From: Bauldia litoralis
Lineage (GTDB): Bacteria; Pseudomonadota; Alphaproteobacteria; Rhizobiales; Kaistiaceae
Assembly: GCF_900104485.1 (NCBI RefSeq)
Contig: NZ_FMXQ01000009.1
Span: 124,001 to 188,000, forward strand
Direction of reading: 5' to 3'
DNA length: 64,000 nucleotides
A program made the position numbers and the translations under genes. The notes under the pieces were generated by a model. That model worked only from the letters and a program-made list of their open reading frames with translations, did no database searches and was not told the DNA's origin. This document shows, piece after piece, positions 32,998 through 42,107 of the stretch (position 1 is its first letter; each line of letters opens with the position of its first letter).

Positions 32998-33495
32998 ATG
33001 CCGGACGACCCCCCCTTATCGCCGGGAATCGCCGTCGACACGCTGGTCGAGGCCGGTGACTGGCCGGACCATGTCGCCATCGCATCGATCGCCGGGACCG
33101 CCATCGCCGCGGCTGCGGCACGCGCCCGGCCGGTAATTGCGCCGGGTGCCGAGGTGACGGTGATCCTCACTGATGACCAGCATATCCGGGCGCTGAACCA
33201 CCGCTTCCGCGGCAAGGACGCGCCGACCAACGTCCTGTCATTTGCCGCCGGCCCGCCGATCGCCGGCCGCCATGGCCCCCTGCTCGGCGATATCTTTCTG
33301 GCGCGGGAAACGGTCGCAGGCGAAGCCGCGGATCGCGACATTGATCTCGGCCACCATGCTACCCATTTGATTGTTCACGGTTTTCTTCACCTTGTCGGCT
33401 ACGATCACGAAACCGAGAATGAAGCGGTTGTCATGGAGGGGTTGGAAACCTTTATTATGGAAGACCTTGGTATTGCCGATCCCTATGCGAGCTGA
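32998..33495 (+). CDS. ybeY: endoribonuclease YbeY (16S rRNA maturation)
   Basis: 165-residue metal-dependent RNase needed for 16S 3'-end maturation and ribosome quality control. The zinc-binding motif LIVHGFLHLVGYDHETE provides the three histidines, and GKDAPTNVLSFA is the second family signature. It starts three bases after phoH; the ATG is preceded by GAGGG formed by the phoH stop region. Followed 18 bases later by the CBS-domain gene. Confidence 0.96.
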   Translation: MPDDPPLSPGIAVDTLVEAGDWPDHVAIASIAGTAIAAAAARARPVIAPGAEVTVILTDDQHIRALNHRFRGKDAPTNVLSFAAGPPIAGRHGPLLGDIFLARETVAGEAADRDIDLGHHATHLIVHGFLHLVGYDHETENEAVVMEGLETFIMEDLGIADPYAS

Positions 33496-33513
33496 AACGG
33501 CTCTGAGCCGAAA

Positions 33514-34620
33514 ATGAGCACCGCCGAAACCACCACCCCGAACACCGACCCTGTTCCGGAGCCGGACAGTAGCGACACGGGCGGCTCGCCGCCCGAAGGC
33601 TGGCTCGAACGCGTGAAGGCCGCTGTCGGCATCCGCGGCGCGTCGACGATGCGCGAGGAAATGGTCGACGCGCTCGCCTCCGACGATGCCGCCGCCGGTT
33701 TTTCCCCCGAAGAGCGGGCGATGATTGCCAACATCCTGCGCCTCCGCGAGGTCAGGGTCGACGATGTCATGGTGCCGCGCGCCGATATCGAGGCGGTGGA
33801 GATCGGCATATCGCTGGCCGGCCTGCTGGCGGCGTTCCAGGAATCGGGCCATTCGCGGATGCCGGTCCACCGCGAGACGCTCGATGATCCGGTCGGACTC
33901 GTCCACATCAAGGACCTGATGCGCCACGTCGCCCAGACCGCGGCGGTCGCGCCCGAGCCGGTGGAGGATTCCGCTCCCGGCAGCGACAATGGCCATGGAA
34001 ACGGTATTGGCAACGGCAATGGAAGGAACGGCCATCCTCCGGCGGTCTTCGACCTGCCACGGGTCGACCTGACTCAGTCGCTCGCCGATGTCGATCTCGT
34101 GCGCAACATCCTGTTCGTCCCGCCGTCGATGCCGGTGACCGCGTTGCTGGCGTCCATGCAGGGGACGCGCATGCAGATGGCGCTCGTCATCGACGAGTAT
34201 GGCGGCACCGATGGCCTCGTGTCGCTCGAGGACATCATCGAGATGGTCGTCGGCGACATCGAGGATGAGCATGACGATGAAGCCCGGGCGATGATCGTCC
34301 CCGATGGCGACGGCATCTTCCTGGCCGACGCCCGGGCCGATCTCGATGACGTCGCCGCGGCGATCGGCGCCGAACTTGCGCCGGGCGAGGACAGCGAGGA
34401 TGTCGATACCGTCGGCGGCCTGGTGTTCAGCCTGCTCGGCCGGATTCCCGTCCGTGGCGAGCTGGTTTCCGCGCCGGGCGGCTTCGAGTTCGAGATCCTC
34501 GATGCCGATCCGCGGCGGATCAAGCGCCTGCGCATCTACCGGCGGCGCACCGGCGCCGCGCGCCCCGAGCCGCGCCGCCGTATACGCACCACTCCGCCGG
34601 AATCCGAAGCCGGCGACTGA
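33514..34620 (+). CDS. corC: CBS-domain protein, CorC/hemolysin C family
   Basis: 368 residues. Two CBS motifs (VDDVMVPRADIEAVE and VDLVRNILFVPPSMPV...GGTDGLVSLEDIIEMVVGDI) are followed by a CorC_HlyC transporter-associated domain. Role is inferred: cytosolic regulator of magnesium/cobalt transport or envelope homeostasis, as for CorC/YbeX in the same gene order. Unusual is a Gly/Asn/His-rich low-complexity stretch (about residues 159-175) inserted between the two CBS units. Confidence 0.92.
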   Translation: MSTAETTTPNTDPVPEPDSSDTGGSPPEGWLERVKAAVGIRGASTMREEMVDALASDDAAAGFSPEERAMIANILRLREVRVDDVMVPRADIEAVEIGISLAGLLAAFQESGHSRMPVHRETLDDPVGLVHIKDLMRHVAQTAAVAPEPVEDSAPGSDNGHGNGIGNGNGRNGHPPAVFDLPRVDLTQSLADVDLVRNILFVPPSMPVTALLASMQGTRMQMALVIDEYGGTDGLVSLEDIIEMVVGDIEDEHDDEARAMIVPDGDGIFLADARADLDDVAAAIGAELAPGEDSEDVDTVGGLVFSLLGRIPVRGELVSAPGGFEFEILDADPRRIKRLRIYRRRTGAARPEPRRRIRTTPPESEAGD

Positions 34621-34677
34621 CCCCGGCCCGCAACGTCTCTTGACGACCCGCGCGCCGACGGATTTTGGTCATCCGGG

Positions 34678-36297
34678 ATGGACCGAATCGCCAATCCGAT
34701 CATCGTGCTCTGGGGCTGGCGTCGCGTGGCGATCGCCATCGCCGCCGGCGCCCTGTCGGCCCTTGCGATGGCGCCGTTCGGCCTGTTCCCTGTTCTGTGG
34801 CTGACGATTCCCGTCTTCGTCTGGCTGCTCGACGGAGCGACGCCGGCCGAAGATGCCGGTTTCGTGCGCCGGCTTCTTCCGGCCGCGATCGTCGGCTGGA
34901 GCTTCGGTTTCGGCTTCTTCCTGTGCGGCCTGTGGTGGATCGGCACGGCGTTTCTCGTCGAGGCCGATGATTTCTTATGGGTCCTGCCCTTTGCGGTGAC
35001 GCTTCTTCCCGCCGGTCTGGCGCTGTTCTGGGCGCTTGGCGCGGCGGTCGCCCGCGCGGCGTGGAGCGACGGCTGGTCGCGTATTCTGGTTTTCGCCATC
35101 GCCATGGCCGGCGCCGAGTGGCTGCGCGGCCATGTCCTGACCGGCTTCCCGTGGAACGCCCTTGGCTACGCATTGATGCCAGGCGCGTTGATGATGCAGT
35201 CGGCGTCCCTCGTCGGTTTGTGGGGGATGACGCTCGCCGCTTTCGTCATCTTTGCGGCGCCCGCCGCGCTCACCGGCGCGACGGGCGACGCGCGGCGCGG
35301 CGGCTGGCTCTTCGTCGGCTCGGCGGCGGTCCTGCTCGCTCTTCACCTCGGCTTCGGTGGGCTCAGGCTGCTTGTGGCCGGGGAGTCGGAGGAGAGCAGC
35401 ATTACCATCCGCATCGTTCAGCCGGCGCTTGCCCAGAACGAGAAATGGGACATCGCCAACGAGGAAGCGATCGTCGACCGCTACCTCTCACTGAGCGACG
35501 GCGCGACCTCGCCCGATCGCAACGGGATCGATGGTGTCGATATCCTCGTCTGGCCGGAATCGGCATTTCCCTTTCTCCTGACCGATCGGCCGGAGGTCCT
35601 GTCGGCGATCGCGGCGTTGCTGCCGACCGGGACCACGCTGATCACCGGCGCCGCCCGCGCCGAACTCGGCCGGCTGGCCGGCGACGAATCGCCGCGTGTG
35701 TTCAACAGCATTTACGTCATCGCCGACGACGGCGAGATCGTCGCCGCCTATGACAAGGTGCATCTGGTCCCCTTTGGCGAGTATCTGCCGTTTCCGGGCT
35801 TTCTGGAGGCCATTGGCCTCAGCCAGTTGATTGCCTTGCCCGGTGGTTTCGCTCCCGGCGCCCGTCGCCTGACGCTGGCTCTGGAGCATGCGCCCTCCTT
35901 CAGCCCGCTGATCTGCTACGAGATCGTCTTTCCGGGCGAGGCGGTCGGTTCCGGTCCCCGTCCGGGCTGGATTCTCAACATCACCAACGACGGCTGGTTT
36001 GGCGATACGCCCGGTCCGCATCAGCATTTCCTCCAGGCCCGGGTTCGCGCCGTGGAGGAGGGGCTTCCCGTGATTCGGGGCGCGAATTCAGGGGTTTCCG
36101 CAATCATCGATAGCTATGGCCGTGACCGGCAGCGCCTCGGTGTCGGTCTGGCCGGGATTGTCGACGGCTCGCTGCCAGCGGCGCTTTCCCCGACGGTTTA
36201 TGCCCGCCTGGGGGATTGGGTTTTTCTTGCACTTATGCTGTTCTTGGTTGGCGTAGTCGGTGCAGTGCAATTTCCGTCTAGGTTGAATAGGAATTGA
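34678..36297 (+). CDS. lnt: apolipoprotein N-acyltransferase
   Basis: Inner membrane enzyme that adds the third acyl chain to lipoproteins. 539 residues with six or more N-terminal membrane helices and a C-terminal periplasmic nitrilase domain. The catalytic triad is visible as Glu in LVWPESAFPF, Lys in AAYDKVHLVPFGEYLPF and Cys in SPLICYEIVFPG. Final helix WVFLALMLFLVGVVG. A TTGACA hexamer overlaps its stop codon at 36294-36299 and may serve the next gene, but no convincing -10 follows. Confidence 0.96.
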   Translation: MDRIANPIIVLWGWRRVAIAIAAGALSALAMAPFGLFPVLWLTIPVFVWLLDGATPAEDAGFVRRLLPAAIVGWSFGFGFFLCGLWWIGTAFLVEADDFLWVLPFAVTLLPAGLALFWALGAAVARAAWSDGWSRILVFAIAMAGAEWLRGHVLTGFPWNALGYALMPGALMMQSASLVGLWGMTLAAFVIFAAPAALTGATGDARRGGWLFVGSAAVLLALHLGFGGLRLLVAGESEESSITIRIVQPALAQNEKWDIANEEAIVDRYLSLSDGATSPDRNGIDGVDILVWPESAFPFLLTDRPEVLSAIAALLPTGTTLITGAARAELGRLAGDESPRVFNSIYVIADDGEIVAAYDKVHLVPFGEYLPFPGFLEAIGLSQLIALPGGFAPGARRLTLALEHAPSFSPLICYEIVFPGEAVGSGPRPGWILNITNDGWFGDTPGPHQHFLQARVRAVEEGLPVIRGANSGVSAIIDSYGRDRQRLGVGLAGIVDGSLPAALSPTVYARLGDWVFLALMLFLVGVVGAVQFPSRLNRN

Positions 36298-36492
36298 CAA
36301 AAATCATTTGGACATGCACTACCCGGCTGTGTCCGACAATACGTTAATCCGAAACGGGAACGGAGGTGATCGACCGGTGCAGGCACGAGATGTCGACCGG
36401 TAAACGGACAGGATACGCGCCGGTCACCGCGGCTTTGGTCGCTTGAGTGAACAACATTAGCCGCTGCCCGGGCGGTCGAAGAGAGAGGCCAG

Positions 36493-36918
36493 ATGGCCAT
36501 AAAAAAAACGCCAAATCCTATCGACATCCATGTCGGTAGTCGGGTTCGATTACGTCGCATGATGCTCGGAATGAGCCAGGAGAAGCTCGGCGAGAGTCTC
36601 GGCATTACTTTCCAGCAGATCCAGAAGTATGAAAAGGGCACGAACCGGATCGGCGCCAGCCGTCTCCAGAACATTGCCCGCGTCCTCTCGGTACCGGTGT
36701 CCTTCTTCTTCGAAGACGCGCCGGGCGGCGAGCCGGAAGCAGGCGGCATGGCCGAGCAGCAGTCCGCTAGCTATGTCGTTGATTTTCTTTCAAGTTCGGA
36801 AGGAATTCAGCTCAACAAGGCGTTCGTGACGATCAAGGACGCCAAGCTCCGCCGCAAGGTCATCGACCTTGTCCGGGCGATTGCCGGAAGCGAAGACGAG
36901 TCCGACTCGCTGAGCTGA
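36493..36918 (+). CDS. praR: HTH (Xre-type) transcriptional regulator, PraR-like
   Basis: 141 residues with a Cro/C1-type helix-turn-helix near residues 15-70 (RLRRMMLGMSQEKLGESLGITFQQIQKYEKG), followed by an acidic linker and a C-terminal helix (DAKLRRKVIDLVRAIAGSE). From memory this matches PraR of rhizobia, a regulator of surface, quorum-sensing and reb genes, and the location between lnt and metK fits. The symbol is tentative. A 195-base upstream region gives it its own control. Poly-A immediately after the start (ATGGCCATAAAAAAAAC) is notable in this GC-rich DNA. Confidence 0.8.
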   Translation: MAIKKTPNPIDIHVGSRVRLRRMMLGMSQEKLGESLGITFQQIQKYEKGTNRIGASRLQNIARVLSVPVSFFFEDAPGGEPEAGGMAEQQSASYVVDFLSSSEGIQLNKAFVTIKDAKLRRKVIDLVRAIAGSEDESDSLS

Positions 36919-36932
36919 CGCATTTCAAAAAT

Positions 36933-36965
36933 AACGCGGGGCCGGAAAACCTCCGGCCCCGCGTT
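36933..36965. terminator. strong bidirectional hairpin after the PraR-like gene
   Basis: A perfect 14-bp stem, AACGCGGGGCCGGA / TCCGGCCCCGCGTT, with a 5-base loop. It separates the regulator gene from metK. On the plus strand only a weak T tract follows (TTGCGTT); on the minus strand ATTTTTG follows, so it is actually best formed as an intrinsic terminator for antisense transcription. Confidence 0.8.
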
Positions 36966-37109
36966 GCGTTCCGGCCGCCGTCGGCATGGCCCGGACACGG
37001 CTCTGACCGGCTCCGCGGTTGACCCGCCCGACGTTCGCTGCGAGAAACGGCGCGAATTTTCCTGCCGGGGGGCCCGGTTTCACGCATTCAAACGAGAAGG
37101 TCTGCCGCC

Positions 37110-38279
37110 TTGCCGCGATCATCCTACCTGTTCACCAGCGAATCTGTTTCCGAGGGACATCCCGACAAGGTTTGCGACCGTATTTCTGACACCGTCGTCG
37201 ACGCCTATCTCGGCGCGCTGCCGGAGGCGCGCGTCGCGTGCGAGACGCTGACCACAACCAACCGCATCATCATCGCCGGCGAGGTCCGGGGACCGCAGGA
37301 GGTCCGCGACGGCCTCGAGGCGCTGATCCGCGACGCCGTGCGCGACATCGGTTACGAGCAGGACGGTTTTCATTGGCAGAACGCCCAGTTCGAGAATCTC
37401 CTGCATGACCAGTCGGTCGACATCGCCCAGGGCGTCGATGCCGCCGGCAACAAGGACGAAGGCGCCGGCGACCAGGGCATCATGTTCGGCTACGCCTGCC
37501 GCGAGACGCCGGAGTTGATGCCCGCGCCGATCTACTATTCGCACCGTATCCTCAAGCTGATGGCCGACGCCCGCAAGTCCGGCGCCGCCCCGATGCTCGG
37601 CCCCGACGCCAAGAGCCAGGTCACCATCGCCTACGAGAATGGCAAGCCGACCAGGGCGACCTCGATCGTCGTCTCGACCCAGCATCTCGACGAGGCGATG
37701 ACCTCCGAGGACGTCCGTGCCGTGGTCGAGCCTTATGTCCGCGAAGCATTGCCGGCCGATTGGATCAACGGCGCCACCGAGTGGCACGTCAATCCGACCG
37801 GCAAGTTCGTCATCGGCGGTCCGGACGGCGATTGCGGCCTCACGGGCCGCAAGATCATCGTCGACACCTATGGCGGTGCTGCGCCCCACGGCGGCGGCGC
37901 CTTCTCCGGCAAGGATCCGACCAAGGTCGACCGCTCGGCCGCCTATGCCGCGCGCTACCTCGCCAAGAATGTCGTCGCGGCCGATCTCGCCGATCGCTGC
38001 ACCATCCAGCTCGCCTATGCCATCGGCGTCGCCAAGCCGCTGTCGATCTATGTCGACCTCCACGGCACCGGCAAGGTCGAGGAGCAGGCGCTCGAGACGG
38101 CGCTCGGCTCGGCGATGGACCTGACCCCGCGCGGCATCCGCGAGCACCTTCAGCTCAACCGGCCGATCTACGCCCGCACCGCGGCCTACGGCCATTTCGG
38201 CCGCACTCCGGACGCCGACGGCGGCTTCTCCTGGGAGAAGACCGACCTCGTCGACGCCCTGCGCGCGGCCATCAGGTAA
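37110..38279 (+). CDS. metK: S-adenosylmethionine synthetase
   Basis: Makes SAM from methionine and ATP. 389 residues. The N-terminus [22 protein letters not shown] holds the ATP-site His, [12 protein letters not shown] is the methionine-loop signature and [16 protein letters not shown] the phosphate-binding P-loop-like segment. The start is TTG at 37110 with AGAAGG ten bases upstream; no ATG gives the conserved N-terminus. A TTGACC-N17-GAGAAA promoter-like pair (37019-37047) lies upstream. I saw no recognisable SAM riboswitch in 36966-37109. Confidence 0.97.
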   Translation: MPRSSYLFTSESVSEGHPDKVCDRISDTVVDAYLGALPEARVACETLTTTNRIIIAGEVRGPQEVRDGLEALIRDAVRDIGYEQDGFHWQNAQFENLLHDQSVDIAQGVDAAGNKDEGAGDQGIMFGYACRETPELMPAPIYYSHRILKLMADARKSGAAPMLGPDAKSQVTIAYENGKPTRATSIVVSTQHLDEAMTSEDVRAVVEPYVREALPADWINGATEWHVNPTGKFVIGGPDGDCGLTGRKIIVDTYGGAAPHGGGAFSGKDPTKVDRSAAYAARYLAKNVVAADLADRCTIQLAYAIGVAKPLSIYVDLHGTGKVEEQALETALGSAMDLTPRGIREHLQLNRPIYARTAAYGHFGRTPDADGGFSWEKTDLVDALRAAIR

Positions 38280-38287
38280 GAACCCAA

Positions 38288-38309
38288 GGGGGCGCGGCGA
38301 CGCGCCCCC
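38288..38309 (+). terminator. GC-rich hairpin between metK and trmB
   Basis: A perfect 9-bp stem GGGGGCGCG / CGCGCCCCC closed by a GCGA (GNRA-type) tetraloop, nine bases after the metK stop and 18 before trmB. No T-run follows, so it more likely stabilises the metK mRNA end or attenuates trmB than terminates completely. Confidence 0.5.
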
Positions 38310-38327
38310 GGTTCAGCGGGCCCGGCC

Positions 38328-39011
38328 TTGCAGAGACGCTCCAGCACGCTCTACGGCCGCCGCAAGGGCAAGCCGCTTTCGCCGCGCCGCGAGGGCCTCA
38401 TGGCCGGCGTCTACCGGCAGCTCGCCGTCGATCTCGCCACGCCGCCGCCCGCGCCGCTCGCCACCCTGTTTCCCGCTCCCGTCGATGACATCCGCCTCGA
38501 GATCGGCTTCGGCGGCGGCGAGCACCTGATCCACGAGGCAAGCGCCGCGCCGGCCACCGGCTTCATCGGCGTCGAGCCCTTCATCGAGGCCATGGCCAAG
38601 GCGGTCGCGGCGATCGATCTCGCCGGCCTGACCAACATCCGCCTCCATGACGGCGACGCCGCCGACCTCCTCGACTGGCTGCCGCCGGCCTCACTCGCCC
38701 GGGTCGATCTCCTCTATCCCGATCCCTGGCCGAAGCGCCGCCACTGGAAGCGCCGCTTCGTCAACCCGGACAACCTCGACCGCATCGCCCGCGCCCTCGC
38801 GCCGGGCGCCCTGTTCCGCTTCGCCAGCGACATCGACACCTATGTCGACTGGACCCTGCGCCACCTCGCCGCCCGCCCGGATTTCGTCTGGACCGCCGAG
38901 CGTGCCGACGACTGGCGCAAGCCCTGGGCCGGCTGGCCCGGCACCCGCTACGAGGCCAAGGCCTATCGCGAGGGCAGGACGCCCGCCTACCTCGTCTTCC
39001 GGAAGCGCTGA
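38328..39011 (+). CDS. trmB: tRNA (guanine-N7-)-methyltransferase
   Basis: SAM-dependent enzyme forming m7G46 in tRNA variable loops. 227 residues with motif I EIGFGGGEHLIHEA, the TrmB signature LLYPDPWPKRRHWKRRFV and the C-terminal TRYEAKAYREGRTPAYLVF. Starts with TTG at 38328; an internal ATG at 38400 would remove the conserved basic N-terminus (TLYGRRKGKPLSPRR). It sits 48 bases downstream of metK. Confidence 0.95.
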   Translation: MQRRSSTLYGRRKGKPLSPRREGLMAGVYRQLAVDLATPPPAPLATLFPAPVDDIRLEIGFGGGEHLIHEASAAPATGFIGVEPFIEAMAKAVAAIDLAGLTNIRLHDGDAADLLDWLPPASLARVDLLYPDPWPKRRHWKRRFVNPDNLDRIARALAPGALFRFASDIDTYVDWTLRHLAARPDFVWTAERADDWRKPWAGWPGTRYEAKAYREGRTPAYLVFRKR

Positions 39012-39038
39012 CCGGAAACGCTCCGCCGACGCGCCACC

Positions 39039-39067
39039 TTGCGTTTCGCGCGGTCCCGGACTATATC
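39039..39067 (+). promoter_or_regulatory. sigma-70-type promoter of the rimP-nusA-infB operon
   Basis: TTGCGT (39039-39044) and TATATC (39062-39067) are separated by exactly 17 bases, just after trmB. Transcription would begin near 39074, producing a leader of about 90 bases that contains the hairpin at 39102-39130. Confidence 0.6.
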
Positions 39068-39101
39068 GGCAGCATCATCTCAAACGATCGGCTTCGTTGG
39101 A

Positions 39102-39130
39102 GAGTGGGCCCCGCCGGACCCGCTCTTTTT
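39102..39130 (+). ncRNA. rimP leader: attenuator-type terminator upstream of rimP
   Basis: GAGTGGG pairs with CCCGCTC (one G-U) around a 10-base loop and is followed directly by TTTTT, a textbook intrinsic terminator placed 34 bases before the rimP start and after its promoter. A conserved rimP leader ending in a Rho-independent terminator is known in Alphaproteobacteria (rimP leader family), and this matches in position and form. NusA or another product of the operon may control read-through; the ligand is unknown. Confidence 0.7.
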
Positions 39131-39164
39131 GCACAGGCGGAACCGGTCGAGGGAAGGAACAGGC

Positions 39165-39767
39165 TTGGCCGAAGAATCTTCTGAACCTCGGATCGTCACC
39201 GAGAGCGGACTTGAGGCGCGCGTCGCCCACATCGTCGAGCCGACGGTGTCAGGGCTCGGCTACCGTCTCGTCCGCATCAAGCTGTCGGCGATGAACGGCC
39301 AGACGCTGCAGGTGATGGCCGAGCGTCCGGACGGCACGATGACCGTCGAGGACTGCGAGCGCCTGTCGCGCGACCTGTCGCCGGCGCTTGATGTCGACGA
39401 TCCGATCGACGGCGCGTATCACCTCGAGGTTTCCTCGCCCGGCATCGACCGGCCGCTGGTTCGCCGTTCCGATTTCGAGCGCTATGCCGGCCACGTCGCC
39501 AAGGTCGAGCTGATCCGCCCGGCCAATGGGCGCAAGCGTTTCCGCGGCGCCCTTGCCGGCCTCGAAGGCGACGCCGCCCGCATCGCGGTCGACAAGCCGG
39601 TCGATGGCGAGACCACCGTTCTCTTGCCGCTGGCCGATATCGCCGAGGCCAAGCTGGTGCTCACCGACGAACTGATCCGCGAAACGCTGGCGGCCGAAAA
39701 GCACGCCGCCGCCGCGACCGACGAAGACCCGAACAACACCGACGCCGATCCGGCCTCGGCCCACTGA
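39165..39767 (+). CDS. rimP: ribosome maturation factor RimP
   Basis: 30S assembly factor of 200 residues. The N-terminal alpha/beta domain contains [35 protein letters not shown] and the hallmark [14 protein letters not shown]; an SH3-like C-terminal domain follows, with an acidic Ala/Asp tail. The start is TTG at 39165, supported by GGAAGG 7-8 bases upstream; upstream in-frame sequence is the leader RNA. First gene of the rimP-nusA-ylxR-infB-rbfA-truB set. Confidence 0.95.
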   Translation: MAEESSEPRIVTESGLEARVAHIVEPTVSGLGYRLVRIKLSAMNGQTLQVMAERPDGTMTVEDCERLSRDLSPALDVDDPIDGAYHLEVSSPGIDRPLVRRSDFERYAGHVAKVELIRPANGRKRFRGALAGLEGDAARIAVDKPVDGETTVLLPLADIAEAKLVLTDELIRETLAAEKHAAAATDEDPNNTDADPASAH

Positions 39768-39783
39768 CGAAACGGAGACGACA

Positions 39784-41418
39784 ATGGCAGTCAGTGCAAA
39801 TCGACTCGAGCTCCTCCAGATCGCCGACGCGGTCGCCCGTGAAAAGGTGATCGACCGGATGATCGTGGTCACCGCCATGGAGGATGCGATCCAGAAGGCG
39901 GCGCGTTCGCGCTACGGCTCGGAGACCGATGTCCGCGCCGAGATCGACCCGAAGACCGGCGAGATCAAGCTGCAGCGCCTGCTCAAGGTGGTCGAGGAGA
40001 TCGACAATCCGGCGACCGACATCACGCTCGACATTGCCCGCGGCCGCAACCCGGCCGCCCAGCTCGGCGACTTCATCGCCGAGCCGCTGCCGCCGATGGA
40101 CTTTGGCCGCATCGCCGCCCAGTCGGCCAAGCAGGTCATCGTCCAGAAGGTGCGCGAGGCCGAGCGCGACCGTCAGTTCGACGAGTTCAAGGATCGCATC
40201 GGCGAGATCGTCAACGGCCAGGTCAAGCGCGTCGAATACGGCAACGTCATTGTCGATCTCGGCCGCGGCGAGGCCATCGTCCGTCGCGACGAGTTGATCC
40301 CGCGCGAGACCTTCCGCTACGGCGACCGGGTCCGCGCCTATATCTATGACGTCCGCCGCGAGCAGCGCGGGCCGCAGATCTTCATGTCGCGCACCCATCC
40401 GCAATTCATGGCCAAGCTCTTCGCCCAGGAAGTGCCGGAGATCTACGACGGCATCATCGAGGTGAAGTCGGTCGCCCGCGATCCGGGCAGCCGCGCCAAG
40501 ATCGCCGTCATCTCGCGCGATTCCTCGATCGATCCCGTCGGCGCCTGCGTCGGCATGCGCGGCAGCCGCGTCCAGGCGGTGGTCAACGAGCTGCAGGGCG
40601 AGAAGATCGACATCATCCCGTGGTCGGATGATCCCGCGACCTTCATCGTCAACTCGCTGCAGCCGGCCGAGGTCGCCAAGGTCGTCCTCGACGAGGACGC
40701 CGAGCGCATCGAGGTGGTGGTACCCGACGATCAGCTGTCGCTGGCCATCGGCCGCCGCGGCCAGAATGTCCGCCTTGCGTCGCAGCTGACCGGCTGGGAC
40801 ATCGACATCCTCACCGAGCAGGAAGAGTCGGAGCGCCGCCAGAAGGAATTCCAGGATCGCACCGCCCTGTTCATCGAGGCGCTCGATGTTGACGAGGTCG
40901 TCGGCCAGTTGCTGGCTTCGGAAGGCTTCGTCTCGGTCACCGAGATCGCCTATGTCGAACTCGACGAACTCGCCTCGATCGAAGGCTTCGACGAGGAGAC
41001 GGCGGTCGAGTTGCAGAGCCGCGCCGCCGAGTATCTGGCGCGCATCGAGGGCGAGCAGGACGCCGAGCGCCAAGAGCTTGGCGTCGAGGACGTTCTGAAG
41101 GAAATTCCCGGCGTCACCACCGCCGCGCTGGTTGCCCTCGGCAAGGCCGACATCAAGACGATGGATGATTTCGCCGGCTGCGTGCCCGACGACCTGGTTG
41201 GCTGGGTCGAGCGCAAGGATGGCGAGTCGACCCGTTTCCCCGGCGCGCTCGATGGTTTCGATATCTCGCGGGCGGAAGCAGAGGCAATGATCATGCAGGC
41301 GCGCATCAAGGCGGGCTGGATCACGGAAGAGGACCTCAAGGCCCAGGATGAAGAAGCCGCCGAGGGTGAAACCGACGCCGAAGCTCCGGTTGAGGGCGAA
41401 GCGCCGGCACAGGCCTGA
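39784..41418 (+). CDS. nusA: transcription termination/antitermination protein NusA
   Basis: RNA-polymerase-associated factor for pausing, termination and rRNA antitermination. 544 residues: N-terminal polymerase-binding domain, S1 domain ([21 protein letters not shown]), two KH domains ([18 protein letters not shown] and [19 protein letters not shown]), and C-terminal helical repeats. An acidic Glu/Ala-rich tail ends the protein. Lies 16 bases after rimP. Confidence 0.97.
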   Translation: MAVSANRLELLQIADAVAREKVIDRMIVVTAMEDAIQKAARSRYGSETDVRAEIDPKTGEIKLQRLLKVVEEIDNPATDITLDIARGRNPAAQLGDFIAEPLPPMDFGRIAAQSAKQVIVQKVREAERDRQFDEFKDRIGEIVNGQVKRVEYGNVIVDLGRGEAIVRRDELIPRETFRYGDRVRAYIYDVRREQRGPQIFMSRTHPQFMAKLFAQEVPEIYDGIIEVKSVARDPGSRAKIAVISRDSSIDPVGACVGMRGSRVQAVVNELQGEKIDIIPWSDDPATFIVNSLQPAEVAKVVLDEDAERIEVVVPDDQLSLAIGRRGQNVRLASQLTGWDIDILTEQEESERRQKEFQDRTALFIEALDVDEVVGQLLASEGFVSVTEIAYVELDELASIEGFDEETAVELQSRAAEYLARIEGEQDAERQELGVEDVLKEIPGVTTAALVALGKADIKTMDDFAGCVPDDLVGWVERKDGESTRFPGALDGFDISRAEAEAMIMQARIKAGWITEEDLKAQDEEAAEGETDAEAPVEGEAPAQA

Positions 41419-41434
41419 CGGAAACGGGACCGCG

Positions 41435-42100
41435 ATGCCGCGAAGCGCGGAACAGAGCGAAAGAACCTGCATCGTCACCCGGCAAACCGCGCCGGCTGAG
41501 AGGCTCATTCGCTTTGTCGCCGCGCCGGATGGCAGCGTCGTCGCCGATCTCAGGCGGCGTTTGCCGGGACGCGGCGTCTGGGTGACGGCCGACGCCGAAC
41601 ACGTAAGGACCGCGGAGCGCAAGCGCCTGTTCGAGCGCAGCTTCGGCACGGGCGTCCATGTCGAGCCCGGTCTTGCCGATCGGGTGGCGGATAACCTGCG
41701 CCAGGGGGCGGTGGCGGCGGTGTCGCTGGCCCGCAAGGCGGGTGCGGCGGTCAGCGGCTTCACCAAGGTCGAGGCCGCTCTGGCCAAGGGATCGGTCGGT
41801 GCGTTGATCCACTCTACGGACGCGCGCGCCGACGGAATCAGCAAGATCGCGGCCGCGGCCAGGCGCCATCAGGGCGACCGGACGAACGGGCCGCCGGTTA
41901 TTCGTGTGTTTACCGGAGACGAATTGGATTTGGCATTCGGTCGAACAAATGTGATACATGCAGCATTGCTTGCCGGACCGGCGAGCACCAATGTCCTGAA
42001 ACGTGTTCGGGCCTTCGCCGACTTCGTCGGCGGGGATATGACTGTTGGCGAGCCCGATCGCGAAATGGTCGAGCAAGATAAAGTGTCCGCGGGATCGTAG
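41435..42100 (+). CDS. ylxR: YlxR-L7Ae-like RNA-binding fusion protein (DUF448)
   Basis: 221 residues. The N-terminal YlxR domain has [24 protein letters not shown] and [11 protein letters not shown] second domain from about residue 85 ([39 protein letters not shown]) is a ribosomal L7Ae/L30e-like fold. The fusion is usual in Alphaproteobacteria. Exact function is unknown; RNA binding and position between nusA and infB suggest a role in transcription-translation coupling. The ATG at 41435 was chosen as the start of the domain; longer frames overlap nusA. Confidence 0.9.
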   Translation: MPRSAEQSERTCIVTRQTAPAERLIRFVAAPDGSVVADLRRRLPGRGVWVTADAEHVRTAERKRLFERSFGTGVHVEPGLADRVADNLRQGAVAAVSLARKAGAAVSGFTKVEAALAKGSVGALIHSTDARADGISKIAAAARRHQGDRTNGPPVIRVFTGDELDLAFGRTNVIHAALLAGPASTNVLKRVRAFADFVGGDMTVGEPDREMVEQDKVSAGS

Positions 42101-42107
42101 GAATTTC

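Noticed and set aside
36294-36322. TTGACA hexamer at the lnt stop as a promoter for the PraR-like gene
   Set aside because: At 16-18 base spacing no plausible -10 hexamer follows (CACTAC at best).
36966-37109. SAM riboswitch upstream of metK
   Set aside because: I looked for SAM-II or SAM/SAH-type pairing and found only a simple upstream terminator and GC-rich leader without the expected conserved core.
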